Source: Actinobacteria bacterium UBA2184 (GTDB lineage Bacteria; Actinomycetota; Coriobacteriia; Anaerosomatales; Anaerosomataceae). From it: DNA of 7,117 nt. Positions 1-5,596 of this stretch are shown one piece after another; position 1 is the first letter of the stretch, and every line of letters begins with the position of its first letter. Both the position numbers and the translations under genes were made by a program. The DNA lies in contig DCVQ01000020.1 in NCBI GenBank assembly GCA_002328745.1, positions 52,208-59,324 on the forward strand, written 5' to 3'. Under the pieces are notes generated by a model. That model searched no databases, was not told the origin of the DNA, and saw nothing but the letters and a program-made list of their open reading frames with translations.

Positions 1-1073
1 CCGCCGAGGCACCCGCGCGTCATCGCGTCCAGCCCGTACTCCTCGCGCGTGACCTTCTTGCCCTCAGCCTTGGCCAACTGCCTGATGATGCGGTAGTAGT
101 GCGGCGAGTCGGTGGGCTTGAAGTGCAGCGGGCTCGTCTTCTGGCGGTGGTACGCCCAGGTGAGCACCTTCTCGTACTCCTCGGGCGGCAGCTCCTTGTC
201 GAGCAAGTCGCTCCCCCGGCCGGTCGGCACGAGCATGAAGATGTGGAACGCGTCGATGCCGAGCGACTCGGCGAGGTCGTGCACGTCGGCCACCTTCGTG
301 TGGTTGAGCGTGGTGACCGTCATGTTGATCTGCACGCCCACGCCGTGCGCCTTGGCCATCTTGATGCCGCGGATGGAGGCGTCGAACGCGCCCGGCTCCC
401 CGCGGAAGGCGTCGTGCTCGTCGGCCGTGGGGAAGTCGATCGAGACCGAGATGCGCGGGATCTTGTGCTCGGCCATCTTCGAGGCGATGTCCTCGGTGAT
501 GAGCGTGGCGTTCGTGCCGATGACCGGCATCGCGCCCTTCTCGTGGCAGTAGTCGACGATCTCCCAGATGTCGGGTCGCATCAGCGGCTCGCCGCCCGTG
601 AGGATGATGATCGGGTTGGAGATCGTGACGATGTCGTCGATGACCTCTTTGATCTTCTCGAGGCTGAGCTCGCCTTCGTAGTGGCCGAACTCGGCCGCCG
701 CGCGGCAGTGCGCGCACGAGAGGTTGCAGCTGCGAGTGATCTCCCACGCGATGATGCGCGGGGCCTTGATGCCGGTGCGCGCCTCGTACGCGAGCGCGGC
801 CTCGCCGCCGCCCGGGCGGAAGCCGACGGAGCGCGCTCCGCCATGGCGCTGCCGGTCGCCGGGGCCGCCGGGGACGCCAGCGGGGTGGCCGCCGGGGTGG
901 CCCTCCAACGGCACTCCCGCGGGGTGACCCATCGCGATCCCGATGCCCTCGGCGCCGCACGGCGCCATGGCGTCGGCGAGCTCCTGCTCTGAGAGCGTGG
1001 GGCGGTCGTCGCCGAACTCGCCCTCGAGATCGAGGTCCGGTCGGGCGTCGGCGTTGCCTACGTTGTCAGCCAT
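1..1073 (-). CDS. ahbD: AhbD-like radical SAM heme b synthase (3' end outside window)
   Basis: Frame read by direct translation: open from an ATG at 1073 to the window edge, 357 codons with no stop. The start has a GAGG Shine-Dalgarno (1080-1083) six bases upstream. Residues 116-123 are CNLSCAHC, the CxxxCxxC site for the SAM-binding 4Fe-4S cluster; TGGEP (159-163) is the usual SAM-contact motif. The flanking text (IIAWEITRSCNL, HCRAAAE, LVPTGRG) fits AhbD as I recall the family. The end, TRGCLGG with Cys355, looks like the start of the C-terminal auxiliary-cluster region; roughly the last few dozen residues are missing. AhbD removes two propionate carboxyls from Fe-coproporphyrin III to give heme b in the cytoplasm. 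The N-terminal ~95 residues are poorly conserved in appearance and include a His-Pro-Gly repeat (49-70). Alternatives are AhbC or NirJ; the HCRAA context rather than HCYA argues against AhbC. Family assignment is from memory, not a search. Confidence 0.8.
   Translation of the reverse strand, partial: MADNVGNADARPDLDLEGEFGDDRPTLSEQELADAMAPCGAEGIGIAMGHPAGVPLEGHPGGHPAGVPGGPGDRQRHGGARSVGFRPGGGEAALAYEARTGIKAPRIIAWEITRSCNLSCAHCRAAAEFGHYEGELSLEKIKEVIDDIVTISNPIIILTGGEPLMRPDIWEIVDYCHEKGAMPVIGTNATLITEDIASKMAEHKIPRISVSIDFPTADEHDAFRGEPGAFDASIRGIKMAKAHGVGVQINMTVTTLNHTKVADVHDLAESLGIDAFHIFMLVPTGRGSDLLDKELPPEEYEKVLTWAYHRQKTSPLHFKPTDSPHYYRIIRQLAKAEGKKVTREEYGLDAMTRGCLG
864..929 (-). repeat. HPAGVP/HPGG coding repeat in the AhbD N-terminus
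   Basis: Residues 49-70 of the AhbD-like protein contain HPAGVP twice with a GHPGG unit between them, giving His50, His59 and His63; another His lies at 78. The DNA shows the same pattern as imperfect CACCCC-GC repeats. It precedes the radical-SAM core, which begins near residue 105, so it is a low-complexity N-terminal extension. A metal- or heme-binding role is only a guess. Confidence 0.7.
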
Positions 1074-1095
1074 GTGAAACCTCGCCATCCTATGT

Positions 1096-1112
1096 GCGCG
1101 GGCAGGCCGCGC
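1096..1112 (-). other. Short GC hairpin upstream of ahbD
   Basis: A perfect 6-bp inverted repeat (GCGCGG / CCGCGC) with a 5-base loop lies in the gtrA-ahbD gap, 12 bases upstream of the ahbD Shine-Dalgarno. No T-run follows on the minus strand, so it is not a convincing intrinsic terminator. It could be 5' leader structure or chance in GC-rich DNA. Confidence 0.3.
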
Positions 1113-1119
1113 CCGGTCT

Positions 1120-1131
1120 GTTCACCTGAAC
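1120..1131. promoter_or_regulatory. Dyad GTTCACCTGAAC, possible operator for ahbD
   Basis: Two perfect 5-bp half sites (GTTCA / TGAAC) are separated by two bases. The element lies 7 bases downstream of the candidate -10 at 1139-1144, where the transcription start would fall, a common place for repressor binding. I do not recognise a specific regulator; the half sites are in the opposite order to the GAAC-GTTC type of LexA box. A chance palindrome is possible. Confidence 0.3.
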
Positions 1132-1138
1132 TTCGCAG

Positions 1139-1147
1139 TGTATAGCA
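1139..1147 (-). promoter_or_regulatory. Candidate extended -10 promoter for ahbD
   Basis: On the minus strand the bases read TGC-TATACA, an extended -10 with four of six matches to TATAAT. No good -35 is visible at 16-18 bp. A start about 7 bases downstream would give a leader of roughly 60 bases. This would let ahbD be transcribed independently of the glycosylation genes, whose last stop is at 1181. A TATACA followed by CTGCG also occurs before the tRNA gene. Confidence 0.35.
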
Positions 1148-1180
1148 TGTAGAGCGCCAGTCTCGATGCGAAAGCCGAAC

Positions 1181-1627
1181 TCATGATTCGGCGGCACGCT
1201 CACCCCGGTCCGCGAAGACCCAGAAGCGCATGCTGAGGTAGTTCCATACCAGACCGGCCGCGATCGCGATCCCCTCGACCACGTTGAGTGCGACGATGCG
1301 CGGGACCCAGCCCGTGAGCGCATCGGTGAAACCCGCACGCTCGAGAAACCACACGACCCCGGTGGTGATCAGCAGTCCGATCAGATTGGCTGGTACGAAC
1401 CGGGCGGCGGTGCCGCCAACCGGCAGGTCGGCGTGGCTGCGGAACGTCCATCGCCGCTGCCAGTAGAACGAGTTGATGATGCCGAGCCCGTACGCGATCA
1501 CATTGGCCAGCGTCGCAGACGCGGCTGTTCCCACCATGATGAGGTTGAACGCCACAAACGTGAGCGCGGTGTTCCCGACTCCGACCGTGGCGAAGCGACC
1601 GATGCGCCTGAGTTCGCTGTCAGCCAT
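1181..1627 (-). CDS. gtrA: GtrA-family membrane protein, putative lipid-linked sugar flippase subunit
   Basis: 148 residues, the usual size for GtrA. Four membrane segments are visible at about 11-32, 36-56, 76-96 and 110-132. Family-like motifs are RFATVGVGNTALTF at the N-terminus, NSFYWQRRWTF (52-62) and NYLSMRFWVF (129-138), each pairing a membrane segment with a basic-aromatic edge. GtrA proteins are thought to help move polyprenyl-phosphate-linked sugar across the inner membrane; the mechanism is family inference. The ATG at 1627 lies 8 bases after the gtrB stop, without a clear Shine-Dalgarno, which suggests translation coupled to gtrB. In the first 42 codons 9 end in A or T, more than in hemB. 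It is the last gene of the cassette, followed by a 107-bp gap before ahbD. Identification as GtrA-like is firm; the sugar carried is unknown. Confidence 0.87.
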   Translation of the reverse strand: MADSELRRIGRFATVGVGNTALTFVAFNLIMVGTAASATLANVIAYGLGIINSFYWQRRWTFRSHADLPVGGTAARFVPANLIGLLITTGVVWFLERAGFTDALTGWVPRIVALNVVEGIAIAAGLVWNYLSMRFWVFADRGERAAES

Positions 1628-1635
1628 GGCGTGCG

Positions 1636-2634
1636 CTATCGTCCGTTCTCACGTACGGGGCGCCCGCAGTGCGGACAGGGCTGCGGCGCGTTGTGATCCG
1701 TGAAGCCGTAGCGACCGGACACCACATAGAGCGGACGCCGCTTGGACTCCATGAAAACCCGGCCGACGTAGACGCCGAGCACGCCGAGCGAGATGAGCTG
1801 CACGCCACCGAGGAACAGCACGATCACCATCGTGGAGGCCCATCCCTGCACGACCGCGTCCGGTCGTGCGATGCGCATCACAACAGCCCACACCAGGACC
1901 GCGAGCGCCGCGAGGGTGACGAGCACGCCGAAGTCGATCATGAGCGTCAGCGGCCTCGCCGAGAAGCTCGTCACACCGTTGGTGGCGAGCCTGAGCATCC
2001 TGGAGAGCGTGTACTTGGTGGTGCCAGCGAAGCGGGCGTCCCGGTCGTACGGAAGTGCATACTGCTTGAACCCGAGCCAGCTGACCATGCCCCTCATATA
2101 GCGAGCCTCTTCACGCATCGAACATAGCGCATCGACGACCGCCCGATCCATCAGCCTGAAGTCGCCTGTATCCAGTGGCAGGGGTGTGTCCGACAGCGAG
2201 TTGAGCAGCCGGTAGAACCAGCGCGCGGTGACTCGCTTCAGCGCGCTCTCACCCGCCCTCGAGCGTCGCTGCCCGTACACGACGCCGTAGCCCTCTTGCC
2301 ACTTGCCCACCATCTCCGCGATCACCTCGGGCGGGTCCTGAAGGTCGCCATCGATGACAACGACGGCGTCGCCCGACGCGGCGTCGATGCCCGCTGTGAT
2401 TGCGAGCTGATGGCCGAAGTTCCGGGACAGATCGATCACCCGCACACGCGGATCGGCGTCGGCAAGCACGCGCAACCGAGGCAGGGAGTCATCCGTGCTG
2501 CCGTCGTTCACAAACAGGATCTCGTGGTCGAATCCATCGCCGAGTGCGACAAGCGCACCCTTGAGACGGCGGTAGAGCTCGCCGATCATCTCCTCCTCGA
2601 AGTAGATCGGCACTACCGTCGAGACCAGCTTCAT
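1636..2634 (-). CDS. gtrB: GtrB-like polyprenyl-phosphate glycosyltransferase (GT2) with C-terminal CPHC tail
   Basis: 332 residues from the ATG at 2634. The frame stays open to 3018, but the GT2 domain begins exactly at MKLVSTVVPIY and a GGAGG site stands four bases upstream, so the shorter start is chosen. The GT-A domain shows VNDGSTDDS (42-50), the metal-binding DGD in VVIDGDLQDPPE (92-103), DTGDFRLMDR (155-164) and RFAGTTKYTLSRM (201-213). Two membrane segments follow at about 226-252 and 264-292. This is the layout of GtrB and DPM1-like enzymes, which transfer a sugar from a nucleotide donor to undecaprenyl or other polyprenyl phosphate on the cytoplasmic side. The tail ends PCPHCGRPVRENGR, with Cys320 and Cys323 forming one zinc-knuckle half, unusual for this family as I know it. 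It lies 52 bp after the GT-C gene and 8 bp before gtrA. The donor sugar cannot be read from the sequence. Confidence 0.9.
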   Translation of the reverse strand: MKLVSTVVPIYFEEEMIGELYRRLKGALVALGDGFDHEILFVNDGSTDDSLPRLRVLADADPRVRVIDLSRNFGHQLAITAGIDAASGDAVVVIDGDLQDPPEVIAEMVGKWQEGYGVVYGQRRSRAGESALKRVTARWFYRLLNSLSDTPLPLDTGDFRLMDRAVVDALCSMREEARYMRGMVSWLGFKQYALPYDRDARFAGTTKYTLSRMLRLATNGVTSFSARPLTLMIDFGVLVTLAALAVLVWAVVMRIARPDAVVQGWASTMVIVLFLGGVQLISLGVLGVYVGRVFMESKRRPLYVVSGRYGFTDHNAPQPCPHCGRPVRENGR

Positions 2635-2638
2635 AGCC

Positions 2639-2643
2639 CCTCC
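2639..2643 (-). promoter_or_regulatory. Shine-Dalgarno site fixing the gtrB start
   Basis: GGAGG on the minus strand, four bases before the ATG at 2634. It supports the 332-residue product over the longer open frame, whose extra N-terminal 128 residues are arginine/serine-rich and antisense-like in composition. Confidence 0.75.
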
Positions 2644-2658
2644 AATGCTGCACTCGAT

Positions 2659-2678
2659 CGGATGCGTCACGGCATCCG
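2659..2678 (-). other. Hairpin in the GT-C / gtrB gap
   Basis: A perfect 7-bp inverted repeat (CGGATGC / GCATCCG) with a 6-base loop lies in the 52-bp gap between the GT-C stop (2687) and the gtrB start (2634). No T-run follows, so termination is unlikely; it could act as an mRNA processing or stability element that sets the ratio of the two products, or be neutral. Confidence 0.35.
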
Positions 2679-2686
2679 CGGGAACC

Positions 2687-4354
2687 CTAGCGGGCGATGA
2701 GCAGCGTGAACCCGACGCTCTCTCCGACGACACGATACTCTTCACGGATGCGCTCCACGAGCGGGTCGTCCAGGCCTTCCCACGTCTCGAGCGTCGGCTT
2801 GAGAAGAACGACCTCCGGCCAGCGCCCGCGCTCCTCGAAATACCGGATCGAACTACCGGCGACCGGACCCGATGTGTGCCACAGGGTTGGCGTGTACGGT
2901 CGGCCCCCCACCACCGGATAGACCCCCGCGCTTCCGATGACGAAGACCTCGGTGTCATCATCGACCAGACGTTGCGTGTCCGCCTGCAGCGACTCGATGG
3001 CCTCGCCCGTGTGCTCATCCACGGCCAGACCCGAGTAAGCCCCGCCAGTGACGCGGTGCGTCATACCCCATGGCACTCCGGTCTTGAACACCACGAGACC
3101 GTACAGGACGACCACCGTCACCACCACCAGCGCCGCGGCCCACCGGCCCACCGCAATGCCGTAGCGGTCCCGGAGTCCACCGACCCACAGCATCACGAAC
3201 GTGGCCGAGAGCGGCGCCAGCCCGACGAACGTCATCCCCCAGAACCATCCCGAATTGGTCGTCAGGCCCACGACCAGGTAGCCGATAACGCCTGCGGCCA
3301 CCGTGAGCCCGAGCAGTGCACGCGCGTCCCCGCTCCAAGCGGGTGCGTCCTTGGCGACCGGAGGTGCGAGCGCAAGCGTGAGCAATACCATGTACGACGA
3401 CGCGAATACCCCGTAGACCTGAAACGTGCCCCCCGAGGTGATCTGCACGACGCCAGGAACGGCCGCTACGAGGGGAAGCGCCAACGAAGCAGTCAGGTGC
3501 CACCGCCCCGCAGGAAGGAGCGCCGCGATCAGCGAGACTGCGACCAGCGGCAGCACGGTCGTCTTGGTGAACGTGGTTGCGGTGAGACGGATGATCGTCT
3601 TGAACGTCGTCAGCGAGAAGAGACGCCCCCCGCGCTCGGCGCTCCCCATCGCCAGTGTGTCACGGATAGCCTGCACGTCGGTCACCGAGGCCAGGTAGGC
3701 CAGCACCACCACCGCCGCAACAACCGCTGCGACCACGAAGGCGACGCGCACGCGTGGAGCCGGCGCGAACACGACAGCCGTGAAGAACACCAATGCCGCC
3801 GCAAAGACCAGCGGAGGATAGCTCACGGAGGCGAGTGCCAGGCACACCGACGACAGTGCAGCCGCCAACGGGCGATTCTCTCGGATGGCACAGAATGCGA
3901 GCGCGACGGCCAGGAGCGAGCCGAGGATCGCGATGCTGTTGTAGCTGACACTCATGATGTTGTACGCGGGTGCGAACAGGATCGCCGCGATACCTGCAAA
4001 CGCTGGAACACGGCCGAACGCGGGGGTGAAGCACCTGTACGCGATAACTCCGGCAGCCGATGCGAGTGCCACGTAGAAGACCCTCAAAGCCAGTGCGATG
4101 CCGTCCACGCCGAAGAGCGCGAACCATGCCTTCGTGAACGGCACGGCAAGCAGCGAACCGAGCGCCTGAACGTTCATCTCGTCGGCGAACACGCGCGCTC
4201 CGCCTGCAAGCCGCATCGCGAGTGCCACGTAGTGGCCGTCGTCGCTGAAGGTCGTTCCGAGCCGCACGCGCCAAACCGCGAACACGGCCAGCACGACGGC
4301 AGCGAGGGCGACGATAGCCCGCTCGATACGGTCGGCTCGTGCGGCCTGCTCCAT
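2687..4354 (-). CDS. Polytopic GT-C-type glycosyltransferase, GtrC-like partner of GtrA/GtrB
   Basis: 555 residues with about a dozen hydrophobic segments: roughly 11-29, 89-106, 116-130, 138-156, 163-197 (one or two), 203-223, 264-281, 285-302, 311-330, 344-363, 370-391 and 404-423. A hydrophilic C-terminal domain follows (about 425-555). After the first segment comes a loop with Asp38-Asp39 (SDDGHY) and Asp58-Glu59 (FADEMN). Acidic pairs in the first outer loop are typical of GT-C enzymes that use polyprenyl-phosphate sugars, and one of these could be catalytic. I recognise no specific family, so the call rests on topology, acidic loop and position directly before gtrB and gtrA. It would act on the outer membrane face of the cytoplasmic membrane, on an unknown cell-surface acceptor. 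The start ATG has only a weak site (GGAGG 14 bases upstream, or a G-run closer). The hemB stop is 36 bp upstream with no visible terminator. Of the first 50 codons, 10 end in A or T, against 3 in hemB. Confidence 0.75.
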   Translation of the reverse strand: MEQAARADRIERAIVALAAVVLAVFAVWRVRLGTTFSDDGHYVALAMRLAGGARVFADEMNVQALGSLLAVPFTKAWFALFGVDGIALALRVFYVALASAAGVIAYRCFTPAFGRVPAFAGIAAILFAPAYNIMSVSYNSIAILGSLLAVALAFCAIRENRPLAAALSSVCLALASVSYPPLVFAAALVFFTAVVFAPAPRVRVAFVVAAVVAAVVVLAYLASVTDVQAIRDTLAMGSAERGGRLFSLTTFKTIIRLTATTFTKTTVLPLVAVSLIAALLPAGRWHLTASLALPLVAAVPGVVQITSGGTFQVYGVFASSYMVLLTLALAPPVAKDAPAWSGDARALLGLTVAAGVIGYLVVGLTTNSGWFWGMTFVGLAPLSATFVMLWVGGLRDRYGIAVGRWAAALVVVTVVVLYGLVVFKTGVPWGMTHRVTGGAYSGLAVDEHTGEAIESLQADTQRLVDDDTEVFVIGSAGVYPVVGGRPYTPTLWHTSGPVAGSSIRYFEERGRWPEVVLLKPTLETWEGLDDPLVERIREEYRVVGESVGFTLLIAR

Positions 4355-4390
4355 ACGCCCCCGGTCCCCCTCCGGTCGATGCCGACTGGG

Positions 4391-5371
4391 CTAGCCCTCC
4401 TTGAGCCAGCGGGCTGCGTCCTTCGCGTGATACGTGAGGATGATCTCGGCACCGGCGCGCTTGAAGGCCGTGAGCGTCTCGAGCACCACGCGCTTCTCGT
4501 CGATCCAGCCGTTGCGCGCGGCGGCCTTCACCATCGCGTACTCGCCGCTCACGTTGTAGGCGGCGGTCGGGTAGCCGAACTCGTCCTTCACGCGGCGGAT
4601 GATGTCCATGTAGGCGAGCGCCGGCTTCACCATCACGATGTCGGCACCCTCGGCGATGTCGAGCGCCACTTCGCGCAGCGCCTCCTCGGCGTTGGCGGGG
4701 TCCATCTGGTACGCGCGGCGGTCGCCGAAAGCGGGCGCGCTGTCGGCCGCCTCCCGGAACGGGCCGTAGTAGCCACTCGCGTACTTCGCCGCGTACGCCA
4801 TGATCGGCACGTCGCTGTACCCTTCGGCGTCGAGCGCCGCACGGATGGCGCCCACGCGGCCGTCCATCATGTCGCTCGGCGCGACCATGTCCGCGCCGGC
4901 CTCGGCGTGGCTCACCGCGGTATGGGCGAGCATTTCGAGCGTGATGTCGTTCAGCACGCAGCCGTGCTCGTCGAGCGCACCGCAATGGCCGTGGCTCGTG
5001 TACTCGCACATGCACACGTCGGTGACGACGGTGTACTCGGGATCGTGCGCCTTGATCGCCCGGATGGCCTGCTGCACGATGCCGTCGGTGGCGTACGCGC
5101 CGCTGCCGGCCTCGTCCTTCACGTCCGGCAGGCCGAAGAGGATGACCGCCGGGATGCCGAGGCTCTTGAGCTCGTCGATCTCGGCGGGAAGCTGATCGAG
5201 GGTCAGCTGGAACACGCCCGGCATCGACGAGATCTCGTCGCGCTTGCCCGTCCCGAACTTCACGAAGAGCGGATAGATGAAGTCGGACGGGTGAAGCGAG
5301 GTCTCGCGGATCATCGACCGCAGCGCCTCGGTGCGGCGGAGCCTGCGGGGACGGTAGGCGGGGAACTCCAT
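4391..5371 (-). CDS. hemB: Porphobilinogen synthase (delta-aminolevulinic acid dehydratase), zinc type
   Basis: 326 residues, normal full length. HemB condenses two 5-aminolevulinate molecules to porphobilinogen in the cytoplasm, the first common step of tetrapyrrole synthesis. The zinc site is clear: DVCMCEYTSHGHCG gives Cys120, Cys122 and Cys130, where magnesium-type enzymes have Asp/Ala-rich residues. The Schiff-base lysines are Lys196 (MAYAAKYAS) and Lys249 (VMVKPALAYMD). APSDMMDGRV (164-173) and YQMDPAN (221-227) are also family hallmarks. The start is set by a GAGGAGG site at 5377-5383, five bases before the ATG. Upstream lie a strong hairpin and a tRNA-Ala gene; downstream, 36 bp away, begins the glycosylation cassette, so hemB may be co-transcribed with it. 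Almost all codons end in G or C (47 of the first 50). Confidence 0.97.
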   Translation of the reverse strand: MEFPAYRPRRLRRTEALRSMIRETSLHPSDFIYPLFVKFGTGKRDEISSMPGVFQLTLDQLPAEIDELKSLGIPAVILFGLPDVKDEAGSGAYATDGIVQQAIRAIKAHDPEYTVVTDVCMCEYTSHGHCGALDEHGCVLNDITLEMLAHTAVSHAEAGADMVAPSDMMDGRVGAIRAALDAEGYSDVPIMAYAAKYASGYYGPFREAADSAPAFGDRRAYQMDPANAEEALREVALDIAEGADIVMVKPALAYMDIIRRVKDEFGYPTAAYNVSGEYAMVKAAARNGWIDEKRVVLETLTAFKRAGAEIILTYHAKDAARWLKEG

Positions 5372-5399
5372 GTCTGCCTCCTCGGTGGTTATTCATGAA

Positions 5400-5435
5400 G
5401 TCGGGGCGACCCGCATCACGCGCGGCCGCCCCGAC
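5400..5435 (-). terminator. Terminator-like hairpin between tRNA-Ala and hemB
   Basis: A perfect 9-bp stem (GTCGGGGCG / CGCCCCGAC) continues past a 2/1 internal loop into a 4-bp stem (CCGC / GCGG) and a 7-base loop. It begins 11 bases after the tRNA 3' end and ends 16 bases before the hemB Shine-Dalgarno. The minus strand then reads TTCATGAATAACC, without a real T-run. It may end tRNA transcripts, guide 3' processing, or attenuate read-through into hemB. Confidence 0.55.
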
Positions 5436-5446
5436 ATCGTACCCGT

Positions 5447-5522
<76 letters not shown>

Positions 5523-5527
5523 ATGGG

Positions 5528-5561
5528 CTGCGAACCGGGTCCTTCAGAGGCCCGAACGCAG
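5528..5561 (-). other. Hairpin in the tRNA-Ala leader
   Basis: Immediately 5' of the tRNA, CTGCG pairs with CGCAG (5 bp). After a small UU/GUU internal loop, CGGG pairs with CCCG (4 bp) around an 11-base loop. It would form in the precursor RNA, five bases from the mature 5' end, where RNase P cuts. It could help processing or insulate tRNA folding from read-through from hemD. Confidence 0.4.
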
Positions 5562-5567
5562 ATGTAT

Positions 5568-5596
5568 ACAATGCCGAGCGTTGCTCGCTTTGTCAA
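5568..5596 (-). promoter_or_regulatory. Candidate promoter for tRNA-Ala (and possibly hemB)
   Basis: A perfect TTGACA -35 (5591-5596) starts right after the hemD stop codon. At 17 bp spacing the -10 is CATTGT, three of six matches but keeping the key A and final T. A better-looking TATACA (5563-5568) sits 22 bp away, too far for standard sigma-70 spacing. A 5-bp inverted repeat (CGAGC-AAC-GCTCG, 5575-5587) lies between the boxes. Transcription would give a leader of about 35 bases before the tRNA. Confidence 0.5.

Noticed and set aside
64..960. Open frames of about 298 codons on each strand over the radical-SAM gene
   Set aside because: The frame with CxxxCxxC, TGGEP and a good start runs from 1073 to the window edge; the others are arginine-rich shadows.
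2635..3018. N-terminal extension of gtrB by 128 codons
   Set aside because: It overlaps the GT-C coding sequence, has a low-complexity Arg/Ser composition, and a good Shine-Dalgarno precedes the internal ATG where the GT2 domain begins.
3660..5396. A 578-codon minus-strand open frame overlapping hemB and the 5' half of the GT-C gene
   Set aside because: It is a different reading frame over hemB, whose catalytic lysines and zinc cysteines are intact in the chosen frame. The product is arginine-rich with no recognisable motif.
2645..5398. A 917-codon open frame on the plus strand across the GT-C gene and hemB
   Set aside because: It is antisense to two well-supported genes, is dominated by Arg, His, Glu and Asp as expected for the reverse of GC3-rich codons, and shows no domain or good ribosome site. 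Long antisense frames are routine at this GC content.
5563..5596. TTGACA with TATACA as one standard sigma-70 promoter
   Set aside because: The spacing is 22 bp, too long; the 17-bp option with CATTGT is kept as the candidate instead.
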